Shown piece by piece: positions 43,431 through 50,701 of a stretch of DNA of 55,173 bases. The translations under genes and the position numbers were made by a program. The notes below the pieces were generated by a model. It did not search any database. It was not told the origin of the DNA and saw nothing but the letters and a program-made list of their open reading frames with translations. The DNA comes from Eubacteriales bacterium (lineage in GTDB: Bacteria > Bacillota > Clostridia > Lachnospirales > Lachnospiraceae): assembly GCA_030524225.1 (NCBI GenBank), contig JAUNGV010000014.1, positions 1 through 55,173 on the forward strand. Reading direction: 5' to 3'. Numbering within the stretch: the stretch's first letter is position 1; every line of letters begins with the position of its first letter.

Positions 43431-43705
43431 AGAAATTTCCTGCTCCGGAAATTGAAGCGGCTATGGAGCTCACGGCGGTGATGGCGGTCAGTTCCATCGC
43501 ACAGAAGCAGGGACGGTCTGAAACAGACGTGCTGAAAGAGTTTCTGGCTTCGCAAACGGGGAAAATGCTCTTTGATGAAGAGACCAAGCTGTGGTGCGAC
43601 GGGCCGGCGTATGTGGCGTTTGAGTATGAGAGAGAGAAGGCACAATTTCAGAAAGAGGAGATGCAGCCTTACATGAGGGAAATCAGAGACGAATCTTCCT
43701 TTTGA
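43421..43705 (+). CDS. Uncharacterised small protein, third gene of the DUF3990 cassette
   Basis: The 94-residue protein has no family that I can name. It begins AVKKFPAPEIEAAMELTAVM, contains LKEFLASQTGKMLFDEETKLWCDGPAYV, and ends in a charged helix. Sequences with the pattern of a short helix followed by LLFDE-TKLW-GP occur beside DUF3990 genes in related bacteria, to my recollection. The start lies within the DUF3990 gene, so the product is made in proportion to it. It may be a second antitoxin or a subunit. The motif in this entry is broken for length: it reads LKEFLASQTGKMLFDEETK then LWCDGPAYV. Confidence 0.6.
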   Translation: MAVKKFPAPEIEAAMELTAVMAVSSIAQKQGRSETDVLKEFLASQTGKMLFDEETKLWCDGPAYVAFEYEREKAQFQKEEMQPYMREIRDESSF

Positions 43706-43748
43706 GTTTCTCTATATTAAGCAGAGATTGAGGGCAGACCATTTTCCT

Positions 43749-44672
43749 CTATTTCCCTCCGTTTTTCCGATACTGCAGGGGCGTCATGGCGGCCATCCTT
43801 TTGAAGGTGCGCTCGAAATAGGTGACGTTGCCAAAGCCGGTCTGTTCGGCGATCTCGGTGATAGTCAGGCGCGTGTCCAGCAGCAGGGCGCGCGCTTTTT
43901 TGATGCGGGCGAAGGCGAGATATTCCGTGACAGTGAAACCGGTCACAGATTTGAACATACGGGTCAGGTTGGAGCGGCTGACGTAGAACCGGGCGGCGAT
44001 TTCGTCGAGAGAGTGCTCTTCCCCGCATGTTTTCTGCAGGTAGAGAGCGATCTCGTGTACCTTCTGGTAGACGCCGGTGCGCACGAGATAGCTTTCCTTT
44101 TCTGACGATGTGGGCAGGGCGCGCCCCTGTGTCAGATCTCTCGCCCGTTCGCGGTCGGCATTCTGGGCGAACAGAATGAGCAGATCGGCGGCGGCGAGCG
44201 TCATGCGCGCGCGGGAGGAGGCGGAGTTCTCGGTGATACAGGCTTTGATCAGGGAGGCGGAGGCGGCGATGTGCTGCCAGTCTTCGGGAGAGAAAGAGAC
44301 GGCGGTGCTGTAGCGCTCTCCGAACGCGTCGAGCCCGACGAAGCCGAGCCTGCGCAGCAGATCGTCGTAGGGCTCGAAGTCATACTGGAGCAGGAAGCGG
44401 TGGTGATACGGATTGCCGGAGTCCGGCGTGCTCGCTTTGTGCAGGAGGTTGCGGCCGATCAGAACGGCCATTCCCTCCCCCACATGGTAAGTGTCCTGCT
44501 CGATGAAATAGAAGCGGTCGCCGCGCAGCAGGAAGTTGATCTCAATGCTGTCGTGGAAGTGGCGGGTCTGCATCGTGTAGATGCCGTGCCGGATCGCCTC
44601 CTCGACGAAGAGACCTGATTCATATCTGGAAAAAAGAAGATCCTCTGTGGGAAGCGGTGTGCGAAGTTCCAT
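43749..44672 (-). CDS. AraC family transcriptional regulator
   Basis: The 307-residue protein has an N-terminal cupin-like ligand domain (RHFHDSIEINFLLRG, DTYHVGEGMAVLIG). Two helix-turn-helix motifs follow at the C-terminus: SLDEIAARFYVSRSNLTRMF and ITEIAEQTGFGNVTYFERTF. It is divergent from uxaC and the hexuronate genes, with about 400 bp between the starts, so it is the natural candidate for their regulator, responding to a sugar acid. AGGAGGG precedes the start at 5 nt. The end of the gene converges with the DUF3990 cassette, leaving only about 40 bp. Confidence 0.9.
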   Translation of the reverse strand: MELRTPLPTEDLLFSRYESGLFVEEAIRHGIYTMQTRHFHDSIEINFLLRGDRFYFIEQDTYHVGEGMAVLIGRNLLHKASTPDSGNPYHHRFLLQYDFEPYDDLLRRLGFVGLDAFGERYSTAVSFSPEDWQHIAASASLIKACITENSASSRARMTLAAADLLILFAQNADRERARDLTQGRALPTSSEKESYLVRTGVYQKVHEIALYLQKTCGEEHSLDEIAARFYVSRSNLTRMFKSVTGFTVTEYLAFARIKKARALLLDTRLTITEIAEQTGFGNVTYFERTFKRMAAMTPLQYRKNGGK

Positions 44673-44874
44673 ACATTCCCTCCTGTGCGTCTGCGGGGCC
44701 CGGACTGCCGCCTGTCAGGGGCGTTTACCGTATTCATTCCCTCATGATTTTTATAAGTCCAGTATACCCGATAAGATAAAAAATACAAATATTTGCTTGT
44801 TTTTGCAAGATTTTTTTCCAGAGCTCTTTTACAATAGAAAGAAAGATCAATGATAACAGACAACAGGGGTTACA
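44673..44874. promoter_or_regulatory. Divergent promoter region of the AraC gene and the hexuronate operon
   Basis: TACAAT (44830-44835) fits a -10 element for the uxaC direction, in an AT-rich stretch. CTTG-TTTTTG-CAAG (about 44796-44809) is a short inverted repeat just upstream and a possible AraC-protein or -35 site. TTGCAA in it lies 21 bp from the -10, which is too far for a good promoter by itself. An activator-dependent promoter is thus plausible. Confidence 0.4.
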
Positions 44875-44938
44875 GGCAGAAACCGGTGGAGCGGTTTTCT
44901 GCCCGCGGTGCCGCAGAGAGATTGCGGAATGGAGAGTA
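44875..44938 (+). promoter_or_regulatory. Degenerate tandem copy (D') of the structured leader
   Basis: GGCAGAAACCG pairs with CGGTTTTCTGCC (44875-44885, 44892-44903, one bulge) and presents GGAGCG (44888-44893) at its apex, like P2. A second hairpin CCGCA/TGCGG follows (about 44911-44927). The sequence GCGGAATGGAGAGTA then resembles the 3' module of copy D. The pseudoknot strand CGCTCC is lost and there is no start codon. It directly precedes copy D. Confidence 0.5.
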
Positions 44939-45074
44939 GTGTAAAAAATAAGCTTGATAGCTTATTTTTTACACCGAGATTTGTGTCGGAGCGTCACAAA
45001 TCTCATTGGTGGCAGACGCAAATTTGACATTTGCGTCGCCCCGTCGCGAGGAGCGCTCCGGAATGGAGAGTACA
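44939..45074 (+). promoter_or_regulatory. Structured leader, copy D, in front of uxaC
   Basis: P1 is a 15-bp perfect hairpin, GTGTAAAAAATAAGC with its complement (44939-44953, 44960-44974). Relative to copies B and C, its outer pairs changed on both strands so that pairing is kept. P2 is GAGATTTGTG/CACAAATCTC (44976-44985, 44995-45004) with the loop TCGGAGCGT. P3 is GACGCAAAT/ATTTGCGTC (45015-45037). CGCTCCG (45054-45060) complements CGGAGCG (44987-44993). CTCC (45056-45059) can pair with the Shine-Dalgarno GGAG (45065-45068). Confidence 0.8.
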
Positions 45075-46508
45075 ATGAGAGAATTCATGGATGGGGATTT
45101 TTTACTGGAAACGGAGACGGCGCGCCGTCTCTTTCACGGGTACGCGGAGGCGATGCCGCTGATCGACTATCACTGCCACATTTCCCCGCAGGAGATCTGG
45201 GAGGACAGGCGGTTTGAGAATCTCGCGCAGATTTGGCTGGGGGGCAGAAATGAGGACGGCTCCTACTTCGGGGATCATTACAAATGGCGACTGATGCGCT
45301 CGAACGGCGTGCCGGAGGAGACGGTGACCGGCGGTGCGGACGCGTATGAGAAGTTTCTGGCGTTTGCCGGTGCGATGGAGATGGCTCCCGGCAATCCGAT
45401 GGTACACTGGTGCAATCTGGAGCTCAGACGCTACTTCGGTGTGACGAAGCCGCTGACCACGGAGACGGCGCAGGAAATCTGGGAGCACTGCAACGATCTG
45501 CTGCAGAACGATCCGGACATGAGCGTGCGCGGTCTGATCCGTAAGTCGAACGTCGCCTTTGTCGGGACGACCGACGACCCGACGGATTCGCTGGAGTGGC
45601 ATGAGAAGATCGCGGCTGATCCCTCGGTTTCGTTCCGTGTCTGCCCGTCGTTCAGACCGGACAAGGCTGTCAATATCCACAGGGACGGATTCGCCGCCTA
45701 TATGGCCAAGCTGGCGGGGAGCGTCGGCAGAGAGTCGCTTGAGAGCTTACAGGATGTGCTCGATGCGTTGGATGAGAGGATCGCGTTCTTTAAGGAGCAC
45801 GGCTGCCGGGCCAGCGATCACGGTCTTGATTATGTGATGTTCCGCCCCTGCACACAGGAGGAGGCGGACGCGGTCTACCGCAAGGCGATGGCGGGGGAGC
45901 CGCTCTCGACTGAGGAGGCGGAGCGGTATCAGACGGCGGTGCTGCTGCATCTGGCGCGCACGTATCACCGGCACGGGATCGTCATGGAGATTCATTACTC
46001 CTGCCTGCGCAACGCGAATGCGAGAATGTTCGCGCTGGAGGGGCCGGATACCGGTTTTGATATGATCGCGCAGAACAACTGCGGCGGGAATCTGGCAGCG
46101 TTTCTGAGCGCGCTGGATCAGACGGGAGAGCTGCCGCAGACGATTCTGTTCTCCCTTGACGACAAGGATTTCAACATGATCGGCACGTTGATCGGGAGTT
46201 TCCAGACAGACGAGATGCCGGGCAAGATCCAGATGGGCGCGGCGTGGTGGTTCCTCGATACGAAGGACGGTATGGAGAAGCAGATGCGTTCTCTCGGCAA
46301 TCTCGGCCTGCTCGGAACCTTCGTCGGAATGCTCACGGATTCCCGCTCGTTCCTCTCCTATACGAGACACGAGTATTTCCGCCGCATCTTCTGCAACCTG
46401 CTGGGCGGCTGGGTGGAAAACGGGGAATTCCCGAACGACGAGAGGATTCTGAAACAGATCGTCGAGGGCGTGTGCTGCCGGAACGCGGAGCGGTATTTCC
46501 ATTTATAA
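45075..46508 (+). CDS. uxaC: Glucuronate/galacturonate isomerase
   Basis: The 477-residue enzyme interconverts D-galacturonate and D-tagaturonate, and D-glucuronate and D-fructuronate. It is the first step of hexuronate breakdown. It has the metal-binding start LIDYHCHISPQEIWED, then FVGTTDDPTDSLEWH and the late segments IHYSCLRNANARMF and FVGMLTDSRSFLSYTRHEYF, all typical of UxaC. The length is that of the family. The start at 45075 follows GGAGAG and belongs to the switchable leader. It is the first gene of the cluster uxaC-uxaB-uxaA-eda-kdgK. Confidence 0.96.
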   Translation: MREFMDGDFLLETETARRLFHGYAEAMPLIDYHCHISPQEIWEDRRFENLAQIWLGGRNEDGSYFGDHYKWRLMRSNGVPEETVTGGADAYEKFLAFAGAMEMAPGNPMVHWCNLELRRYFGVTKPLTTETAQEIWEHCNDLLQNDPDMSVRGLIRKSNVAFVGTTDDPTDSLEWHEKIAADPSVSFRVCPSFRPDKAVNIHRDGFAAYMAKLAGSVGRESLESLQDVLDALDERIAFFKEHGCRASDHGLDYVMFRPCTQEEADAVYRKAMAGEPLSTEEAERYQTAVLLHLARTYHRHGIVMEIHYSCLRNANARMFALEGPDTGFDMIAQNNCGGNLAAFLSALDQTGELPQTILFSLDDKDFNMIGTLIGSFQTDEMPGKIQMGAAWWFLDTKDGMEKQMRSLGNLGLLGTFVGMLTDSRSFLSYTRHEYFRRIFCNLLGGWVENGEFPNDERILKQIVEGVCCRNAERYFHL

Positions 46509-46560
46509 ATTATAAACAGTTATAAATTGGAGTATGTATCATTTCAATTTTTTCACCGGG

Positions 46561-46716
46561 GATCAGCGAGATCGCTGTGGGCGGCCGAAGCTCTGACAGC
46601 TTTGTAGCGCTGGAGCGCCGCGATGGGCATCTGCCCTGACATGACGATCGCAGACACAGCTCTGACAATCCCGTCGCGGGGGGAGCGCTTCGGTAAGGAG
46701 GCATCATAGAGGTATT
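46561..46716 (+). promoter_or_regulatory. Divergent structured leader, copy F, in front of uxaB
   Basis: The last part, CCGTCGCGGGGGGAGCG then CTTCGGTAAGGAGG (46671-46701), aligns with the 3' module of copies A-E. CTTC can pair with GGAG (46697-46700), one pair being G-T. CGCTTC (46686-46691) can also pair with GGAGCG (46612-46617), again with one G-T pair. Small hairpins CAGCG/CGCTG (46564-46577), GGGCA/TGCCC (46625-46636) and CAGA/TCTG (46651-46664) replace P1-P3. A further AGAGG (46708-46712) serves the ATG at 46717, so the switch may no longer control initiation. Confidence 0.5.
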
Positions 46717-48204
46717 ATGCAGAAATTAAATTACAGGACCCTGCGGGAGCAGGGATATGAGGGATATTTACTGGAACATGCGCCGGAGCGGGTGTTGCAG
46801 TTCGGCGAGGGGAATTTCCTGCGGGCCTTTGCGGACTGCTGGTTTGATCTGATGAACGAGAGAGCCGGTTTCAACGGCAAGGTTGTGGTGTCACAGCCGA
46901 TTGCGCCGGGGTTGGCGGATAAGATCAACGCGCAGGAGGGGCTTTACACCCTGCTGCTGCGCGGCATGGAAAACGGAGAGAGCGTGGATCGCAGGCGGGT
47001 GATTTCAGCGATTTCCCGGTGTCTGAATCCGTACGAGGACTATCAGGCTCTGCTGGACTGCGCGAAAAACCCGGATCTGCGGTTCCTCGTCTCGAATACG
47101 ACAGAGGCGGGAATCGTCTATGATCCGGCGTGTGGGGCGAAGGATACGCCTCCTTCGAGCTTTCCGGCGAAGCTGACCGTCTTTCTCCACGAGCGGTATC
47201 AGACGGGACTGCCGGGCTTCATCATCCTTTCCTGCGAGCTGATCGATCATAACGGAGACGAGTTAAAGAAGTGCGTGCATCAGTATATCAGCCAGTGGGA
47301 ACTGGGAGATGCGTTCCGGGAGTGGGTGGACAGGGAGAACCTCTTCTGTTCGACACTGGTGGACCGGATTGTGCCGGGATATCCGCGGGCGGAGGCTGAC
47401 GGGATCTGTAAACAGCTGGGCTATCAGGATGACCTGCTGGATACCGGCGAGGTGTTCGGTTTCTGGGTGATCGAGGGACCGCAGTCGATCAAAGAAGAGC
47501 TGCCTGTGGAGGCGGCCTCGCTGCCGATTCTCGTCGTCGATGACGTGACGCCGTACAAGCAGCGGAAGGTTCGGATTTTAAACGGAGCGCACACATCCTT
47601 TATCATGGCGGCGTATCTGTCCGGTCAGGACATTGTGCGCGACTGCATGCAGGATGAGGCGATCCGGGGCTTTATGAACCGCACGATTTATGACGAGATC
47701 ATCCCGACGCTGGATCTGCCGGAGGAGGAACTGCGGGGCTTCGCATCGCAGGTGGCGGAGCGGTTCGCCAATCCGTTCATCGATCACCAGCTTCTCTCGA
47801 TTTCTCTCAACTCGACGTCCAAATGGAGGGCGCGGTGCATGCCGTCCCTGTTGGAGTATGCGGCGAGAAAGGAGGGGGCGCTGCCGCCCTGCCTGACCTT
47901 CTCGTTTGCGGCGTATCTCTGCTTTTATCACAACGGACAGGAGCGGGGAGACGGCTGTCTGCTCGGAAAGCGCGGGCAGGATACATATGAGATCCGGGAC
48001 GATCAGTGGGCGCTCGATTTCTTCTGGGAGCACCGGGCGGACGATGATGCGGCGCTGGCACATGCTGTGATTGCCAATGAGCGGATGTGGGGAAAAGAAC
48101 TTTTATCTCTTCCGGGCTTTGAGGAAGTCGTCGTCCGGGATATGGCGCTGATCCGGGAAAAAGGCATGTACGAGGCGATGAAAACGCTGGTTTCACAGGA
48201 ATAG
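46717..48204 (+). CDS. uxaB: Tagaturonate reductase (altronate oxidoreductase)
   Basis: The 495-residue NAD-dependent enzyme of the mannitol dehydrogenase superfamily reduces D-tagaturonate to D-altronate. The N-terminal nucleotide-binding part has ERVLQFGEGNFLRAFADCW, with ISAISRCLNPYEDYQ and FLVSNTTEAGIVYDP. The C-terminal domain starts at KVRILNGAHTSFIMAAYLSG. These match UxaB better than the fructuronate reductase UxuB. This fits the presence of altronate dehydratase next door and the absence of mannonate dehydratase. AGAGG precedes the ATG at 4 nt. Confidence 0.94.
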   Translation: MQKLNYRTLREQGYEGYLLEHAPERVLQFGEGNFLRAFADCWFDLMNERAGFNGKVVVSQPIAPGLADKINAQEGLYTLLLRGMENGESVDRRRVISAISRCLNPYEDYQALLDCAKNPDLRFLVSNTTEAGIVYDPACGAKDTPPSSFPAKLTVFLHERYQTGLPGFIILSCELIDHNGDELKKCVHQYISQWELGDAFREWVDRENLFCSTLVDRIVPGYPRAEADGICKQLGYQDDLLDTGEVFGFWVIEGPQSIKEELPVEAASLPILVVDDVTPYKQRKVRILNGAHTSFIMAAYLSGQDIVRDCMQDEAIRGFMNRTIYDEIIPTLDLPEEELRGFASQVAERFANPFIDHQLLSISLNSTSKWRARCMPSLLEYAARKEGALPPCLTFSFAAYLCFYHNGQERGDGCLLGKRGQDTYEIRDDQWALDFFWEHRADDDAALAHAVIANERMWGKELLSLPGFEEVVVRDMALIREKGMYEAMKTLVSQE

Positions 48205-48348
48205 GAATTCGCGAAGGTGAGAAGGCGGGGCGGCAGGGAGAGAGTAAGAGAGCACATAAGATACAGAACCCGCTGCTCTGCGGAAGAGAAAGAAAACAGG
48301 CGGCATAGACATAGTTGAATAACTATGGAAAAGCGGTGGGAGGCAGAG

Positions 48349-49827
48349 GTGAAAATCATACAGATTCATCCGTCGGACAACGTCGCAGTGGCGTTGACGA
48401 CGCTGCGGCAGGGCGAGGAGGTTCAGATCGGGGAGCGCCGCATCCGCGCGGCGCAGAACATCGAGCGCGGTCACAAGATGGCCCTGCAGAGGATTGCGGC
48501 GGGCGAGGTGATTGTCAAGTACGGCAATCCGATTGCCGGGGCGGTGCAGGACATCGGGGCGGGCGAGTGGGTGCACACGCACAATGCCAGAACGAGGCTG
48601 TCGGAAGAGAGTTCCTTTTCCTATCATCACAAAACGTATCCGCTGCCCGCGGTCAGGGCGCGGAGTTTTCAGGGATACCGCAGAGAGGACGGGCGGGCGG
48701 CGATCCGGAATGAACTCTGGATTCTGCCGACAGTGGGCTGTGTCAATGCGATTGCCAAACAGCTGGCGGAGACGAATCAGTCTCTCGTCGGCGGGAGCGT
48801 GGAAGGGCTGTACGCTTTTTCTCATCCGTTTGGCTGCAGCCAGATGGGCGACGATCACGCCAGAACGAGGAAACTCCTGGCGGCTCTGGCCCGTCATCCG
48901 AATGCGGGGGGCGTTCTCGTGCTGGGGCTCGGCTGTGAGAACCTGACGATGGAGCAGTTCAAAGAAGAGCTGGGGGAGTGGAACGACAAAAGAGTGAAAT
49001 TCCTCGTCTGTCAGGAAGTGGAAGACGAGATCGGCGCGGGCACAGAGCTGCTGCGGGAGCTGGCGCGGTACGCGGGCGGTTTCCGGAGAGAGGAGATCCC
49101 TGCGGGAGAGCTGGTTGTCGGGATGAAATGCGGCGGCTCGGACGGACTCTCCGGCATCACGGCGAATCCGGCGGTGGGGCGCTTCTCCGACCGGCTGATC
49201 GCACTGGGAGGAACGACGGTTCTGACGGAAGTGCCGGAGATGTTCGGCGCGGAGAATATTCTGCTGGAGCGCTGTGCGGACGGGCAGGTCTTTGACAAGG
49301 CGGTCGCCATGGTGGAGAATTTCAAGGCGTATTTCACCGCGCACGGTCAGGTGGTTTACGAGAATCCGAGTCCCGGCAACAAGGCGGGCGGCATCACGAC
49401 GCTGGAGGACAAATCCTGCGGCTGCGTGCAGAAGGGCGGCAGCGCGCAGGTCGTGGATGTGCTGGACTACGCGGAACCGGTGACGAGGAAGGGGTTGAAT
49501 CTCCTGTCCGGGCCGGGCAATGATCTGGTCAGCGCTACGGATCTGACGGCGGCGGGTGCGCACCTGATCCTGTTCACGACAGGACGGGGAACGCCATTCG
49601 GCGCTCCCGCCCCCACGGTCAAGATCTCGACGAACACGGCGCTCTTTGAGAAAAAGAAGACGTGGATGGATTTCAACGCCGGAACGGTGGCGGAGGGAGA
49701 GCCTCTGGATGAGACCGCGGAGAGACTGCTCGATTTCGTTCTCGAAGTGGCGGGCGGTGTCCGCACGAGAGCCGAGCAGAACGGCTGCAGGGAGATTTCG
49801 ATTTTCAAGGACGGCGTCGTGCTGTAA
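48349..49827 (+). CDS. uxaA: Altronate dehydratase
   Basis: The enzyme of 492 residues converts D-altronate to 2-keto-3-deoxygluconate. An N-terminal SAF domain (KIIQIHPSDNVAVALTTL, about residues 2-70) is joined to the large UxaA catalytic domain (FQGYRREDGRAAIRNELWIL, FSHPFGCSQMGDD, MKCGGSDGLSGITANPAVG). I start it at the GTG at 48349, which has GGGAGG at 5 nt and gives the family start VKIIQIHP. The ATG at 48325 in the same frame has no ribosome binding site. It lies 145 bp after uxaB, in the same direction. Confidence 0.94.
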   Translation: MKIIQIHPSDNVAVALTTLRQGEEVQIGERRIRAAQNIERGHKMALQRIAAGEVIVKYGNPIAGAVQDIGAGEWVHTHNARTRLSEESSFSYHHKTYPLPAVRARSFQGYRREDGRAAIRNELWILPTVGCVNAIAKQLAETNQSLVGGSVEGLYAFSHPFGCSQMGDDHARTRKLLAALARHPNAGGVLVLGLGCENLTMEQFKEELGEWNDKRVKFLVCQEVEDEIGAGTELLRELARYAGGFRREEIPAGELVVGMKCGGSDGLSGITANPAVGRFSDRLIALGGTTVLTEVPEMFGAENILLERCADGQVFDKAVAMVENFKAYFTAHGQVVYENPSPGNKAGGITTLEDKSCGCVQKGGSAQVVDVLDYAEPVTRKGLNLLSGPGNDLVSATDLTAAGAHLILFTTGRGTPFGAPAPTVKISTNTALFEKKKTWMDFNAGTVAEGEPLDETAERLLDFVLEVAGGVRTRAEQNGCREISIFKDGVVL

Positions 49828-49962
49828 CAGAATGGCAGTACAAATGAGAACAGAGATAACAGAAACAAGGATAACAAAAAGGAGCGCTGCAAGGCGCAGG
49901 GAGGGTGGACACAGCAGGAAATGCGGAGAACTGTGTCAGAGCGACTCGGAAGGGAGAAAAAT

Positions 49963-50601
49963 ATGAGTGAAATTTTAGAACAGCTGCATAACATTGGTAT
50001 CGTGCCGGTGGTGGTACTGGATGATGTCAAGGACGCGGAGCCGCTGGGTGAGGCACTCTGCGAGGGCGGACTGCCCTGCGCGGAGGTGACGTTCCGGACG
50101 GCGGCGGCGGAGGAGTCGATCCGGATTCTGACGCAGAAGTTCCCGCAGATGCTCGTCGGTGCGGGCACGGTGCTCACGACAGAGCAGGCAGACCGGGCAA
50201 TTGCGGCGGGGGCGCAGTTTGTCATCAGCCCCGGACTGAATCCGAAGGTGGTGCGTCACTGCCAGGAGCGCGGTGTCGTGATGACGCCCGGTGTGCAGAC
50301 GCCGTCGGAAATCGAGCAGGCGCTGGAACTGGGACTGTCGGTGGTGAAGTTCTTCCCGGCGGAGCCTGCAGGCGGTCTGAAGATGATCAAGGCGCTGGCT
50401 GCGCCGTACACAAGCCTTTCGTTCATGCCGACCGGCGGAATCAGCGAGCAGAACGTGCGGGAGTATCTGGCATACAGCCGGATCGTGGCCTGCGGCGGCA
50501 GCTGGATGGTGCCCAAGGATCTGATCGCGCAGGGCGAGTTCGGAAAGGTGAAAGAACTTGTGAGGAATGCGGCGGCGATTGTGAAAGAAGTGAGAGGATA
50601 A
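49963..50601 (+). CDS. eda: KDPG/KHG aldolase
   Basis: The 212-residue class I aldolase splits 2-keto-3-deoxy-6-phosphogluconate into pyruvate and glyceraldehyde 3-phosphate. Motifs are VPVVVLDDVKDAEPL, AEVTFRTAAAEESI, GAGTVLTTEQADRAI and the Schiff-base lysine in VVKFFPAEPAGGLKMIKAL. FMPTGGISEQNV binds the phosphate. The ATG at 49963 follows GGAAGGGAG and gives the usual N-terminus. In front, GAGCGACTCGGAAGGGAG faintly resembles the 3' module of the structured leader, and GACACAG/CTGTGTC forms a hairpin, but no clear copy is present. It is the last step of the hexuronate pathway. Confidence 0.95.
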   Translation: MSEILEQLHNIGIVPVVVLDDVKDAEPLGEALCEGGLPCAEVTFRTAAAEESIRILTQKFPQMLVGAGTVLTTEQADRAIAAGAQFVISPGLNPKVVRHCQERGVVMTPGVQTPSEIEQALELGLSVVKFFPAEPAGGLKMIKALAAPYTSLSFMPTGGISEQNVREYLAYSRIVACGGSWMVPKDLIAQGEFGKVKELVRNAAAIVKEVRG

Positions 50602-50606
50602 TAAAA

Positions 50607-50701
50607 TTTGTGCAGGAGCGTCACAAAGCCCGATCATGGCAGACGCAAATTTGACAGCTGCGTCGCCCTGTTGCGGGGAGCGCTCCGGAATGGAGAGTAT
50701 C
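50607..50701 (+). promoter_or_regulatory. Structured leader, copy E, in front of kdgK
   Basis: P2 is TTTGTG/CACAAA (50607-50612, 50622-50627) with the loop CAGGAGCGT. P3 is shortened to GACGCA/TGCGTC (50642-50647, 50659-50664). CGCTCC (50681-50686) complements GGAGCG (50615-50620). CTCC (50683-50686) can pair with the Shine-Dalgarno GGAG (50692-50695). P1 is absent, and the copy starts 5 bp after the eda stop, so the leader lies inside an operon transcript. Confidence 0.75.

Noticed and set aside
49881-49962. A further leader copy in front of eda
   Set aside because: GGAGCG and a CTCGGAAGGGAG end are present, but there is no P2 or P3, and the strand following cannot pair properly with GGAGCG. 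The similarity may be chance.
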